Source: an uncultured Eubacteriales bacterium
GTDB lineage: Bacteria; Bacillota; Clostridia; UMGS1883
Assembly: GCA_905195005.1 (NCBI GenBank)
Contig: CAJJUC010000137.1
Span: 1-6,527 of the forward strand
Direction: 5' to 3'
Length of the DNA: 6,527 bases
Below the pieces are notes generated by a model. That model was given only the letters and a program-made list of their open reading frames with translations, did not search any database and was not told the origin of the DNA. Of this stretch, positions 1 through 6,527 are shown piece by piece. Position numbers and translations under genes: made by a program. How positions within the stretch are numbered: the first letter of the stretch is position 1; each line of letters begins with the position of its first letter.

Positions 1-727
1 TGAGCAGATGGAGCTTGAATTTTTCTGCAAGCCCGGCACAGACCTTGAATGGTTTGCATACTGGAAGGATTACTGCAAAAACTTCCTGCTTTCGCTCGGC
101 ATGAAAGAAGAAAATATCCGTCTGCGTGACCACAGCCCCGAGGAGCTGAGCCATTATTCCAATGCAACCACCGACATTGAGTTTCTGTTCCCGTTCGGCT
201 GGGGCGAGCTTTGGGGTGTTGCCGACAGAACCGACTTTGACCTTACGCAGCACCAGAATCACAGCGGTGAAAGCATGGAATATATCGACACGGTTACAAA
301 TGAAAGATACGTTCCCTATGTTATCGAGCCGTCGCTCGGTGCAGACCGCGTTGCGCTGGCGCTTCTGTGCGACGCTTACGATGAGGAAACAATCGCCGAG
401 GGTGACACAAGAGTTGTTCTTCATCTCTCCCCCGTTCTTGCGCCGGTTAAGGCTGCGGTTCTTCCGCTTTCCAAAAAGCTCGGCGATAAGGCAGGCGAGG
501 TTTACAGCGAGCTTATCAAAAAATACCCCTGCGAATATGACGATGCAGGTTCAATCGGCAAGCGTTACCGCCGTCAGGATGAAATCGGAACGCCCGTTTG
601 CATCACGGTTGACTTTGACACACTTGAGGACGGCTGCGTGACGGTGCGCGACCGTGACACCATGGAGCAGAAGCGCATTAAGATTGAAGAGCTTGACGCT
701 TTCATGGCTGAAATGCTGGAGTTTTAA
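1..727 (+). CDS. glyS: Glycyl-tRNA synthetase, alpha2 type, C-terminal part (5' end outside window)
   Basis: This enzyme charges tRNA-Gly with glycine in the cytoplasm using ATP. The reading frame is open from the left edge (first full codon at base 2), so the gene starts upstream. The ATG at 8 is internal: it lies in the FEQMELEFF-like segment that forms class II motif 2 of glycyl-tRNA synthetases. Counting from that Met, a GWGELWGVADRTDFDL stretch lies at residues 64-79, typical of this single-chain family. Class II motif 3 (VIEPSLGADRVALALL) is at 105-120. The anticodon-binding domain follows from about 135 to the end at 239. This is the single-chain homodimer type, as in Bacillota such as clostridia, rather than the GlyQ/GlyS two-subunit type. 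The TAA stop at 725-727 lies 3 bases before the next gene, so the two are probably co-transcribed. Identification is secure; only the missing N-terminus limits the entry. Confidence 0.97.
   Translation, partial: EQMELEFFCKPGTDLEWFAYWKDYCKNFLLSLGMKEENIRLRDHSPEELSHYSNATTDIEFLFPFGWGELWGVADRTDFDLTQHQNHSGESMEYIDTVTNERYVPYVIEPSLGADRVALALLCDAYDEETIAEGDTRVVLHLSPVLAPVKAAVLPLSKKLGDKAGEVYSELIKKYPCEYDDAGSIGKRYRRQDEIGTPVCITVDFDTLEDGCVTVRDRDTMEQKRIKIEELDAFMAEMLEF
718..721 (+). promoter_or_regulatory. Ribosome binding site of the GCS2-family gene, inside glyS
   Basis: GGAG at 718-721 lies 9 bases before the ATG at 731. It falls inside the last codons of glyS, so the downstream gene depends on a transcript running through glyS and is likely translationally coupled to it. 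It supports the ATG at 731 as the start. Confidence 0.6.
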
Positions 728-730
728 ATT

Positions 731-1933
731 ATGAATGCCGAAAAAATTATCCGCAATCGGTTTATACAGCCGTTTGTCGGGAAAACATCAAATAATGTCG
801 GAGCGGAGCTTGAATATCCGCTGACAAACGAATCGGGCGGCGATATTGACGTTGAGTTTGCCGCTTCCGTTCTGAAGCATTTTGAAGCACACGGTTTTCA
901 CTGTGTGCTTTTCGGCACGCACGGCGAAAAGCTTTTCATGGAAAATGATGACGGTGACTGTGTGAGCTTTGACAATTCCTATAACAATTTCGAATTTTCA
1001 ATGCAGTACGGCGACAATCTCTGCGCAATTTACGACCGTTACCGCCGTTTGTTTGACGAGGCGCAGAATTACTTTGCAAGGGAATCGCACTCGCTTATCG
1101 GGCGCGGAACGAATCCGAATTTTCACAATATTTCCGTCAACCATGTTCCGTTTGCAACGTACGACATGGTGCGCGGTTTCCTGCATGATTTTCCCGGGGC
1201 GCACGGCTATCCCGATTTCCCGGCGTTTCTTTCCTCCGTTCAGACGCATCTCGATGTAAGCGCGGATATACTGCCGTGCATGTATACGCTTTTCACACGG
1301 CTTGACTTTGTCCGCGCGCTGCTTTTTGCAAATTCGCCCGATTTTGACGGACGCGGTTATCGCATTTTCCGCGATTATCTTTGGGAAAAGAGCGGCTTTT
1401 CCAATTGCCCCGGCATAACGGGCAAGGTGGACGAAAGCTTTGAAACTGTTGACGACATTGTTTCGTTCTTTTTGAAAAAGGGAATGTTTAACAGAATCAG
1501 AAACGGAAAATACGAATATTTCAAGCCCGTGCCGATAAAAGAGTATTTTGAAAATCCGAAGTACGGCGCACGTGCCGAAGATGTCGAATGTTACCTTTCG
1601 TTCCGCTCGGTTGAAATTACAAGCCGCGGCACGCTTGAAGTGCGCGGTGACTGCACTCAGCCGCTTGACCGCCCGTTTTCACCGCCGGCGTTCAACCTCG
1701 GAATACTGAACAACGCGCAGGCGGCAAAGGCGCGGCTTAACCGCTTTTTTGAGGATAACCCTACCGAACTCACAAATTCCGAGCTTCGCAATATTGTTGC
1801 GGAGGGCGGAGATTTGGATAAAATCGCACCCGAGCGCGAGCGCGGAAAGCTGCTTTCGGACATGGCGGATATTTCACACACGGCGTTGAAAAAACGCGGC
1901 AAAGGCGAAGAAAAGCTTTTAATATTAGCATAA
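731..1933 (+). CDS. Glutamate-cysteine ligase (GCS2) family carboxylate-amine ligase
   Basis: Family members join an amino acid to the gamma-carboxyl of glutamate using ATP; the classic product is gamma-glutamylcysteine, the first step of glutathione synthesis. The 400-residue protein shows the family pattern in order: GAELEYPL (24-31), the acidic metal/ATP-site segment; DNSYNNFEFSM (81-91); GRGTNPNF (124-131); SVQTHLDVS (169-177), at the place of the family's histidine-containing strand; LLFANSP (197-203); and RGTLEVRGDCTQPLD (299-313), the E.R..D motif. No signal peptide or membrane segment is visible, so it should be cytoplasmic. The last 50 residues are charged and probably helical. The gene sits 3 bases behind glyS and ends at a terminator, so the two form the end of one operon. 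No glutathione synthetase (GshB or an ATP-grasp fusion) is present in the window. Family assignment is by motif recall. The exact acceptor, cysteine or another amine, cannot be decided from sequence, so no symbol is given. Confidence 0.82.
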   Translation: MNAEKIIRNRFIQPFVGKTSNNVGAELEYPLTNESGGDIDVEFAASVLKHFEAHGFHCVLFGTHGEKLFMENDDGDCVSFDNSYNNFEFSMQYGDNLCAIYDRYRRLFDEAQNYFARESHSLIGRGTNPNFHNISVNHVPFATYDMVRGFLHDFPGAHGYPDFPAFLSSVQTHLDVSADILPCMYTLFTRLDFVRALLFANSPDFDGRGYRIFRDYLWEKSGFSNCPGITGKVDESFETVDDIVSFFLKKGMFNRIRNGKYEYFKPVPIKEYFENPKYGARAEDVECYLSFRSVEITSRGTLEVRGDCTQPLDRPFSPPAFNLGILNNAQAAKARLNRFFEDNPTELTNSELRNIVAEGGDLDKIAPERERGKLLSDMADISHTALKKRGKGEEKLLILA

Positions 1934-1981
1934 AAACATGCTGTCCCCAAATGCGATTTCATTTGGGGGCAGCATGTTTTT
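1932..1981. terminator. Bidirectional intrinsic terminator between converging operons
   Basis: A 22-base arm (1932-1953) pairs with 1960-1981 around a 6-base loop (CGATTT). All positions match Watson-Crick except one T-G wobble at 1944 in the plus-strand RNA. The arms carry AAAAA at one end and TTTTT at the other, so transcripts from either side end in a U-run after a G+C-rich stem. The TAA stop of the plus-strand gene (1931-1933) overlaps the stem base, and the yabQ stop on the minus strand (1983-1985) begins just one base beyond it. One hairpin therefore can terminate both operons. Confidence 0.93.
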
Positions 1982-1982
1982 A

Positions 1983-2471
1983 CTATGTCATATTAATGCG
2001 CTTTTTTATATTTCTCCTGCGCTTTGCAAGCTTTTTTGCCGCAAGGCGTATTTTTCCGGTCAAAAAGACGCGCAGCCGTTTAAGCAGAGCAAAGCCCTTG
2101 TGAAACGGGATTGCCGCCAATCGCACAACCGCCGCAATCGGCTTAATTATAACCGTTACAAAAAGCTTGTGCAGTGCGCAAAACATCTGCATCACGAATC
2201 TGCTCAGCAGCGCGCAGTACATCAGCGCACCTGCCGCCGCGCCGAGCAGCTCAAAGTAACGCACCTGTCCGAAATTTTTCCAAAAACCGACTGTAATCGC
2301 TGTCGCTGCACACACCGCGGTGAAAAGCATATCCTGAAACGCCGTGCGCACCGCGCCGCTGCCGTAAACGCGCCTTATGCTCCGCTGAAAATCAAAAAAA
2401 ATTCCGCAGCCTATCCCGGCAAGTATGCTCAGCAGAAAAACCGTCATCTGCTGCGATGATGATACCGTCAT
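1983..2471 (-). CDS. yabQ: Spore cortex biosynthesis membrane protein YabQ
   Basis: YabQ is a mother-cell membrane protein required in Bacillus subtilis for formation of the spore cortex peptidoglycan; its molecular activity is not known. The 162-residue product has the family layout: a short polar N-terminus, a first hydrophobic helix (about 9-27) with the LAGIGCGIFFDFQRSIRR segment typical of YabQ, further hydrophobic helices at about 45-64, 73-97 and 103-122, and the VRYFELLGAAAGALMYC stretch (70-86). It ends in a strongly basic tail (from about 131, many Lys and Arg) expected to stay in the cytoplasm. The ATG at 2471-2469 overlaps the yabP stop as ATGA and is preceded by AGAAGGG (2485-2479) at a 7-base spacing. 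It also gives an MT-S-Q-like N-terminus as I recall for family members. A second in-frame ATG at 2447 has no ribosome binding site. The stop abuts the shared terminator, so yabQ is the last gene of its operon and divIC does not follow. Confidence 0.9.
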   Translation of the reverse strand: MTVSSSQQMTVFLLSILAGIGCGIFFDFQRSIRRVYGSGAVRTAFQDMLFTAVCAATAITVGFWKNFGQVRYFELLGAAAGALMYCALLSRFVMQMFCALHKLFVTVIIKPIAAVVRLAAIPFHKGFALLKRLRVFLTGKIRLAAKKLAKRRRNIKKRINMT

Positions 2472-2749
2472 TTAAGCACCCTTCTCAGAAAGCCCTCTTT
2501 TTCGTGCTTGCCGTCAGCGTATATGCAGCCGTTGATTCCGCCCTCGATGAACGCCTCGCCGCTTTCCGCACTGAGTTTTTTAACGCGCATGTCACTCCCT
2601 GTCACGGTCAGCGTTCCGTCGGGCGTCAGAAGTATTATTTTATCCGTGTCAAAGCTTTCAACATCGGTTATTCCCGAAACGCTCATATTCTGCCTGTTTT
2701 CTATTATAATATTACCCTTTTTCTTCGGAGAAATCTGTTTTTCTTCCAT
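2468..2749 (-). CDS. yabP: Sporulation protein YabP
   Basis: YabP is a small sporulation protein of the YabP/YqfC family. In B. subtilis it is made in the mother cell under sigma-E together with YabQ and is needed for normal sporulation; its mechanism is not established. The 93-residue product has the usual family length and motifs: ENRQNMSVSGITDVESFD (17-34), then a beta-rich core with GTLTVTGSDMRVKKLSAESG (45-64), an FIEGGINGCIYAD-like strand (67-79) and a short charged tail. There is no signal peptide or membrane segment. The ATG at 2749-2747 follows a very strong GGGAGGG site (2763-2757) at a 7-base spacing. The stop overlaps the yabQ start by four bases (ATGA), implying translational coupling. 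The gene lies 57 bases behind uvrA on the same strand. That gap holds a hairpin covering the ribosome binding site and a possible promoter, both listed separately. Confidence 0.92.
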   Translation of the reverse strand: MEEKQISPKKKGNIIIENRQNMSVSGITDVESFDTDKIILLTPDGTLTVTGSDMRVKKLSAESGEAFIEGGINGCIYADGKHEKEGFLRRVLK

Positions 2750-2750
2750 T

Positions 2751-2800
2751 GATAAGCCCTCCCTCAGAACAATTATATTCGCTTCCGGGGAGGGCTATTC
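2751..2800 (-). promoter_or_regulatory. Inverted repeat that can pair over the yabP ribosome binding site
   Basis: On the minus strand AGCCCTCCC (2796-2788) is an exact reverse complement of GGGAGGGCT (2763-2755), with a 24-base loop. Pairing can extend outward across a two-base mismatch to 2800 and 2751, giving 11 matched positions of 13. The right arm contains the whole GGGAGGG ribosome binding site of yabP, so folding would hide it. No T-run follows the stem (the next bases lead into the yabP ATG), so it does not look like a standard uvrA terminator. The pairing is seen in the sequence; the regulatory role is inferred. Confidence 0.55.
2772..2777 (-). promoter_or_regulatory. Candidate -10 element for a yabPQ promoter
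   Basis: A TATAAT hexamer occurs on the minus strand, within AATATAAT, which also resembles the sigma-E -10 consensus CATACAAT at 6 of 8 positions. No TTGACA-like -35 lies at 16-18 bases, so a normal vegetative promoter is poorly supported. An AGAATAGC segment near the expected sigma-E -35 place is only a weak match. If used, transcription would start near 2765-2764, giving a 15-16 base leader with the ribosome binding site almost at its 5' end. A TATAAT by chance in an A+T-rich gap remains quite possible. Confidence 0.3.
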
Positions 2801-2806
2801 TTTTAT

Positions 2807-5629
2807 TTACTTTGAAAGTATCTTTTTGAGGAACATTCCCGTATAAGACTTATCATTCTCCGCAACCTCTTCGGGCGTTCCGCAGGCAACAAGCGTGCCG
2901 CCGTTTTCGCCGCCCTCCGGTCCGAGGTCGATGATATAGTCCGCCGTCTTAATGACATCAAGATTATGCTCAATTACAAGAACCGTGTTTCCGCCTTCGA
3001 CAAGGCGCTCAAGCACCTCAATCAGCTTATGAACATCGGCGCTGTGAAGTCCCGTTGTCGGCTCATCGAGAATATATATCGTTTTGCCGGTGCTTCTTTT
3101 GCTCAGCTCCGTTGCCAGCTTAACGCGCTGCGCCTCGCCGCCTGAAAGTGTTGTCGATGACTGACCGAGCTTTATATATCCAAGCCCGACGTCCTGCATG
3201 GTTTGTATTTTATTCTTTATTTTCGGAATTGAAGCAAAGAACTCAAGCGCTTCGTCAACTGTCATATCCAGAACATCATATATATTTTTGCCCTTAAAGG
3301 TTACATCGAGCGTTTCGCGGTTATATCGCTTGCCCTTGCAGACCTCGCACGGAACATACACATCGGGAAGAAAGTGCATTTCTATTTTTATAATGCCGTC
3401 GCCGCTGCATGATTCGCATCTACCTCCGCGCACATTAAAGCTGAACCGCCCGGCATTGTAGCCGCGCGCCTTTGCCTCCGCAGTTTGCGCAAAAAGCTCG
3501 CGTATGTCGCCGAAAACGCCCGTGTAAGTGGCAGGATTTGACCGCGGCGTTCTTCCTATCGGGGACTGATCGATTGCAATAACCTTGTCAAGAAAATCCG
3601 TTCCCTCAATAGCTTTACATTTCCCCGGAATCATCTTCGCACGGTTCAGCCTGCACGCAAGATGCTTATACAAAATCTCGTTAATGAGCGAGCTTTTACC
3701 GCTGCCCGAAACGCCCGTCACGCACACGAACTGACCGAGCGGAATTTCCACACTGATATTTTTAAGGTTGTTCTCCTTTGCTCCGATAACCTTCAGCACG
3801 CGCTCCGTTCTTTCGCGGCGGCGCTTCGGAACTTCGATTTTCTTCCGTCCGCTGAGGTAGTCGCCGGTTATCGATTCGCGGCACTGCATGATTTCCTCCG
3901 CCGTTCCGCAGGCAACTATTTCTCCGCCGTTCACCCCTGCACCCGGACCGACGTCCACAATGCAGTCGGCTTCAAGCATTGTTTCCTCATCATGCTCAAC
4001 CACAATTAACGTATTCCCCATATCGCGCAAATTCTTGAGCGCCGCAATCAGCTTGCCGTTATCGCGCTGGTGCAGCCCGATGCTCGGCTCGTCAAGGATA
4101 TACAAAACTCCCATAAGCCCCGACCCGATTTGCGTTGCAAGGCGGATTCGCTGCGCCTCGCCGCCGGAAAGCGTTCCGGCAGAACGCGACATTGTGAGAT
4201 ATTCCAGCCCGACATTTTCAAGGAATTTAAGTCTTGCAAAAATTTCCTTGAGTATCTGTTCCGCAATGACCGAATCCTTTTTCCCGAATTTAAGCCCCGC
4301 GAAAAACTTCACCGCTTTTGTTACCGACAGATTGCACACCTCGTCAATATTTTTTCCGCCGACGGTTACCGCAAGACTTTCGCGGCGCAGTCTTTTTCCC
4401 TTGCAGGCGTCGCACGGAATTTCCCTCATAAGGCTTTCAATGTCAGCCTTTGCCCACTCGCTTGTCGTTTCGTCGTAGCGGCGCTGAAGATTGTTCACCA
4501 AGCCCTCAAACGGCGTTCTGTAAACGGTGCTCCGCCCGTTTCTCCTGTACTCAATCTCGATTTCTTCGCCGTTTGTGCCGAAAAGAATTATATCGATAAT
4601 ATTCTGCGGCAGTTTTTTCACGGGGACGTCAAGACTGAAATTATACTTTTTCGCCAGTGCGCGGTAATACGCATTTGCAACGCTTTCCTCCTTGTCGGGA
4701 GCGCGCCATCCGCTGACATGAAACGCCCCCTCCATAACCGACAGCTCATCGCTGACAAGCACAAGCGACGGATCGATTCTTTTCAGCGCTCCGATACCCG
4801 AGCACTTCGGGCACGCGCCGAACGGACTATTGAATGAAAACATTCTCGGCGAAAGCTCCTCAAGGCTTATTCCGCAGTCCTCGCAGGCATAGTTCTGACT
4901 GAACGAGAAAACCTCCTCGCCGCACAGAACCGCGCAAAGCCCGTTTGCAAGATGCAGCGCCGTTTCAAGCGAATCGGCAAGGCGTTTGCGGATATCTCCG
5001 CGCAGCACAAGCCTGTCAACAACGATTTCAATGCTGTGCTTTTTCTGCTTGTCAAGATCAATTTCCTCGCTTAAATCGTATATTATACCGTCAACGCGAA
5101 CGCGGACATAACCGCTTTTTCTTGCGTTTTCGAATATTTTTCTGTGCTCGCCCTTTTTCGCGCGGATAACGGGCGCAAGAATCTGAATGCGGCTCTCCTC
5201 CGGCATTGCAAGCACGCGGTCAACAATCTGGTCGATTGACTGGCGGTTTATGACCTTTCCGCATTTCGGGCAGTGCGGAACGCCCACGCGTGCAAACAAA
5301 AGCCTTAAATAGTCGTAAATTTCCGTAACCGTTCCGACGGTTGAACGCGGATTTTTATTCGTTGTTTTCTGGTCAATGCTGATTGCCGGGCTGAGACCCT
5401 CGATATAGTCAACATCCGGCTTTTCCATCTGACCGAGGAACTGGCGCGCATATGATGAAAGCGATTCCACATAGCGCCGCTGCCCCTCAGCAAAAATCGT
5501 GTCGAATGCAAGCGAGGTTTTTCCGCTGCCCGAAAGCCCCGTGAACACAACAAGCTTATCGCGCGGAATTTCAAGGTCAACGTTTTTTAAATTATTCTCT
5601 CTTGCTCCTTTTATAATAATATTTTTCAT
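2807..5629 (-). CDS. uvrA: UvrABC excinuclease subunit A (damage-sensing ATPase)
   Basis: UvrA is the dimeric ABC-type ATPase that finds helix-distorting DNA lesions and loads UvrB in nucleotide excision repair. The 940-residue protein is full length for the family. ATPase I has Walker A GLSGSGKT (31-38), signature LSGGEAQR (487-494), Walker B YILDEP (510-515) and H546. ATPase II has Walker A GVSGSGKS (639-646), signature LSGGEAQR (828-835), Walker B YILDEP (852-857) and H888. Zinc modules are present: C249/C252 with C273/C276 in half one, and C738/C741 with C761/C764 in half two. Extra CxxC pairs at C120/C123 and C406/C409 are usual in UvrA. No catalytic residue is missing, and there is no frameshift. 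The ATG overlaps the uvrB stop (ATGA) and has AAGGA at 5640-5636, so the two are co-transcribed and coupled. Any LexA control would act upstream of uvrB, outside the window. No clear terminator separates uvrA from yabP. Confidence 0.99.
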   Translation of the reverse strand: MKNIIIKGARENNLKNVDLEIPRDKLVVFTGLSGSGKTSLAFDTIFAEGQRRYVESLSSYARQFLGQMEKPDVDYIEGLSPAISIDQKTTNKNPRSTVGTVTEIYDYLRLLFARVGVPHCPKCGKVINRQSIDQIVDRVLAMPEESRIQILAPVIRAKKGEHRKIFENARKSGYVRVRVDGIIYDLSEEIDLDKQKKHSIEIVVDRLVLRGDIRKRLADSLETALHLANGLCAVLCGEEVFSFSQNYACEDCGISLEELSPRMFSFNSPFGACPKCSGIGALKRIDPSLVLVSDELSVMEGAFHVSGWRAPDKEESVANAYYRALAKKYNFSLDVPVKKLPQNIIDIILFGTNGEEIEIEYRRNGRSTVYRTPFEGLVNNLQRRYDETTSEWAKADIESLMREIPCDACKGKRLRRESLAVTVGGKNIDEVCNLSVTKAVKFFAGLKFGKKDSVIAEQILKEIFARLKFLENVGLEYLTMSRSAGTLSGGEAQRIRLATQIGSGLMGVLYILDEPSIGLHQRDNGKLIAALKNLRDMGNTLIVVEHDEETMLEADCIVDVGPGAGVNGGEIVACGTAEEIMQCRESITGDYLSGRKKIEVPKRRRERTERVLKVIGAKENNLKNISVEIPLGQFVCVTGVSGSGKSSLINEILYKHLACRLNRAKMIPGKCKAIEGTDFLDKVIAIDQSPIGRTPRSNPATYTGVFGDIRELFAQTAEAKARGYNAGRFSFNVRGGRCESCSGDGIIKIEMHFLPDVYVPCEVCKGKRYNRETLDVTFKGKNIYDVLDMTVDEALEFFASIPKIKNKIQTMQDVGLGYIKLGQSSTTLSGGEAQRVKLATELSKRSTGKTIYILDEPTTGLHSADVHKLIEVLERLVEGGNTVLVIEHNLDVIKTADYIIDLGPEGGENGGTLVACGTPEEVAENDKSYTGMFLKKILSK

Positions 5630-6527
5630 ATCTTATCCTTCAACCTCTTTATTTTATCGCGGATTTTCGCCGCGTCCTCAAAGCGGAGCTCGTCCGCCGC
5701 ACGGCGCATTTCGTCCTCAAGCTTTATAAGAACCTTTTCTGCGTTGTTTACAGTCTTTTCTTCCTCTTCCTCATGCGTTGCCGCAATCACATCTCCGATA
5801 TTTTTAACAATACCCTTCGGCGTTATTCCGTGCTCCTCATTGTAACGCTGCTGAATAGCGCGGCGGCGTTCGGTTTCATCGATGGCGCGGCGCATGGAAT
5901 CCGTAACCGTGTCGGCATACATAATAACCTGTCCGTTGACATTACGCGCCGTTCTGCCGATTGTCTGAATCAGCGAGGTTTCACTGCGCAGAAAGCCCTC
6001 CTTATCCGCGTCAAGAATTGCCACGAGTGACACCTCCGGAATGTCAAGCCCCTCGCGCAGAAGATTTATCCCGACAAGCACATCAAACACGCCGAGGCGC
6101 AAATCGCGCACAATCTCCATTCGCTCAATCGTTTCAACATCTGAATGCATATATTTCACCTTAACGCCCATCGTTCTCAGATAATCTGTCAAATCCTCCG
6201 CCATTTTCTTTGTCAGCGTTGTAACAAGCACGCGCTCATGCTTATCTGCCCGCGCATAAATTTCAGTCAGTAAATCGTCAATCTGTCCTTTTACCGGGCG
6301 CACAAGCACCTGCGGGTCAAGCAGTCCCGTCGGGCGGATGACCTGCTGCGCCACGTTTTCCGAATGTTCCTTTTCATAATCTGCCGGTGTTGCGCTGACG
6401 AATATCACCTGGTTTATCCGCTGCTCAAATTCCTCAAAATTCAGCGGTCGGTTATCGTATGCCGACGGCAGACGAAAGCCGTAGTCTATAAGATTTTTCT
6501 TTCTCGCCCGATCTCCGCCGTACATGC
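5626..6527 (-). CDS. uvrB: UvrABC excinuclease subunit B, C-terminal part (5' end outside window)
   Basis: UvrB is the helicase-like damage-verification subunit that receives DNA from UvrA and recruits UvrC for incision. About 299 residues are visible, a little under half of the usual 650-680. The frame is open at the right edge: the ATG at 6525 is internal, within the RGMYNGDRAR-like segment of the family, here MYGGDRAR. Counting from it: YGFRLPSAYDNRPL (15-28), helicase motif III VSATP (43-47), motif IV TTLTKKMAEDL (102-112), motif V GINLLREGLDIPEVSL (152-167), a DADKEGFLRS segment (172-181), and motif VI QTIGRTARN (187-195). An acidic linker EEEEE (252-256) precedes the C-terminal UVR motif (about 263-298), which contacts UvrC. 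The TGA stop overlaps the uvrA ATG. Nothing in the visible part is broken or unusual. The promoter and any SOS operator lie outside the window. Confidence 0.98.
   Translation of the reverse strand, partial: MYGGDRARKKNLIDYGFRLPSAYDNRPLNFEEFEQRINQVIFVSATPADYEKEHSENVAQQVIRPTGLLDPQVLVRPVKGQIDDLLTEIYARADKHERVLVTTLTKKMAEDLTDYLRTMGVKVKYMHSDVETIERMEIVRDLRLGVFDVLVGINLLREGLDIPEVSLVAILDADKEGFLRSETSLIQTIGRTARNVNGQVIMYADTVTDSMRRAIDETERRRAIQQRYNEEHGITPKGIVKNIGDVIAATHEEEEEKTVNNAEKVLIKLEDEMRRAADELRFEDAAKIRDKIKRLKDKI
5636..5640 (-). promoter_or_regulatory. Ribosome binding site of uvrA within the uvrB 3' end
   Basis: AAGGA on the minus strand lies 6 bases before the uvrA ATG (5629-5627), inside the last codons of uvrB. 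It fixes the uvrA start and, with the ATGA overlap, indicates that ribosomes finishing uvrB can restart on uvrA. Confidence 0.75.

Noticed and set aside
162..641. A 159-codon open frame overlapping glyS in another frame on the same strand.
   Set aside because: The glyS frame carries clear class II motif 3 and the anticodon-binding domain; the overlapping frame is an Arg/Ser/Leu-rich by-product of its codon use.
1938..2459. A 173-codon open frame on the plus strand opposite yabQ.
   Set aside because: It starts inside the terminator stem, encodes a low-complexity Lys/Arg/His/Gln-rich product without a recognisable fold, and is a shadow of yabQ.
2440..2471. Direct repeat ATGACGGT at the yabQ start and again 24 bases downstream, giving a second in-frame Met.
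   Set aside because: Only 8 bases long; the second ATG has no ribosome binding site, while the first has one and overlaps the yabP stop. Probably chance.
2755..2800. Reading the uvrA-yabP hairpin as the uvrA terminator.
   Set aside because: The stem is G+C-rich, but the loop is 24 bases and no T-run follows the 3' arm, which instead runs into the yabP start codon. Rho-independent termination is not supported by the sequence.
4070..4837. A 255-codon open frame on the plus strand opposite uvrA.
   Set aside because: It lies wholly antisense to an intact, motif-complete uvrA, has no recognisable domain and no good ribosome binding site, and is of a kind expected from codon usage on the coding strand.
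5230..5275. Extra CxxC pair in uvrA (C120/C123), considered as a sign of an unusual added metal site.
   Set aside because: A CPKC segment at this place is common in bacterial UvrA proteins and is not special to this one.

Overview
The window looks like ordinary chromosomal core sequence from an endospore-forming, low-to-mid G+C Gram-positive bacterium, most likely class Clostridia. The evidence is a yabP-yabQ sporulation pair, a single-chain alpha2-type glycyl-tRNA synthetase, AGGAGG-like ribosome binding sites and compact operons. Placement below class level (for example Oscillospirales) would be a guess from base composition and is not claimed. Almost every base is coding: the three gaps between genes are 3, 49 and 57 bases, so there is no unexplained stretch over 300 bases.

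Left part, plus strand: the 3' end of glyS (glycyl-tRNA synthetase), then after only 3 bases a complete 400-residue protein of the glutamate-cysteine ligase (GCS2) family. Both genes finish at a long hairpin at 1932-1981. This hairpin also lies directly behind the converging minus-strand genes and has a T-run on either exit, so it can serve as a shared bidirectional terminator.

Right part, minus strand, in transcription order from the right edge: the 3' portion of uvrB, full-length uvrA (start overlapping the uvrB stop as ATGA), a 57-base gap, yabP, and yabQ (again overlapping as ATGA). UvrA and UvrB are the damage-recognition components of nucleotide excision repair. YabP and YabQ are sporulation proteins, YabQ being a membrane protein needed for spore cortex formation. 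Their position directly behind uvrBA differs from the rqcP/hslR-yabP-yabQ-divIC arrangement I know from many Firmicutes.

The most interesting feature is in the 57-base uvrA-yabP gap. The strong ribosome binding site of yabP can pair with an upstream CCCTCCC-type arm, and a TATAAT hexamer lies in the loop between the two arms. A transcript reading through from uvrA would carry both arms and could hide the site, whereas a transcript starting at the internal promoter would lack the upstream arm and leave it open. This is a hypothesis from sequence only. I found no mobile elements, tRNAs, rRNAs, CRISPR arrays, defence genes or clearly new system.
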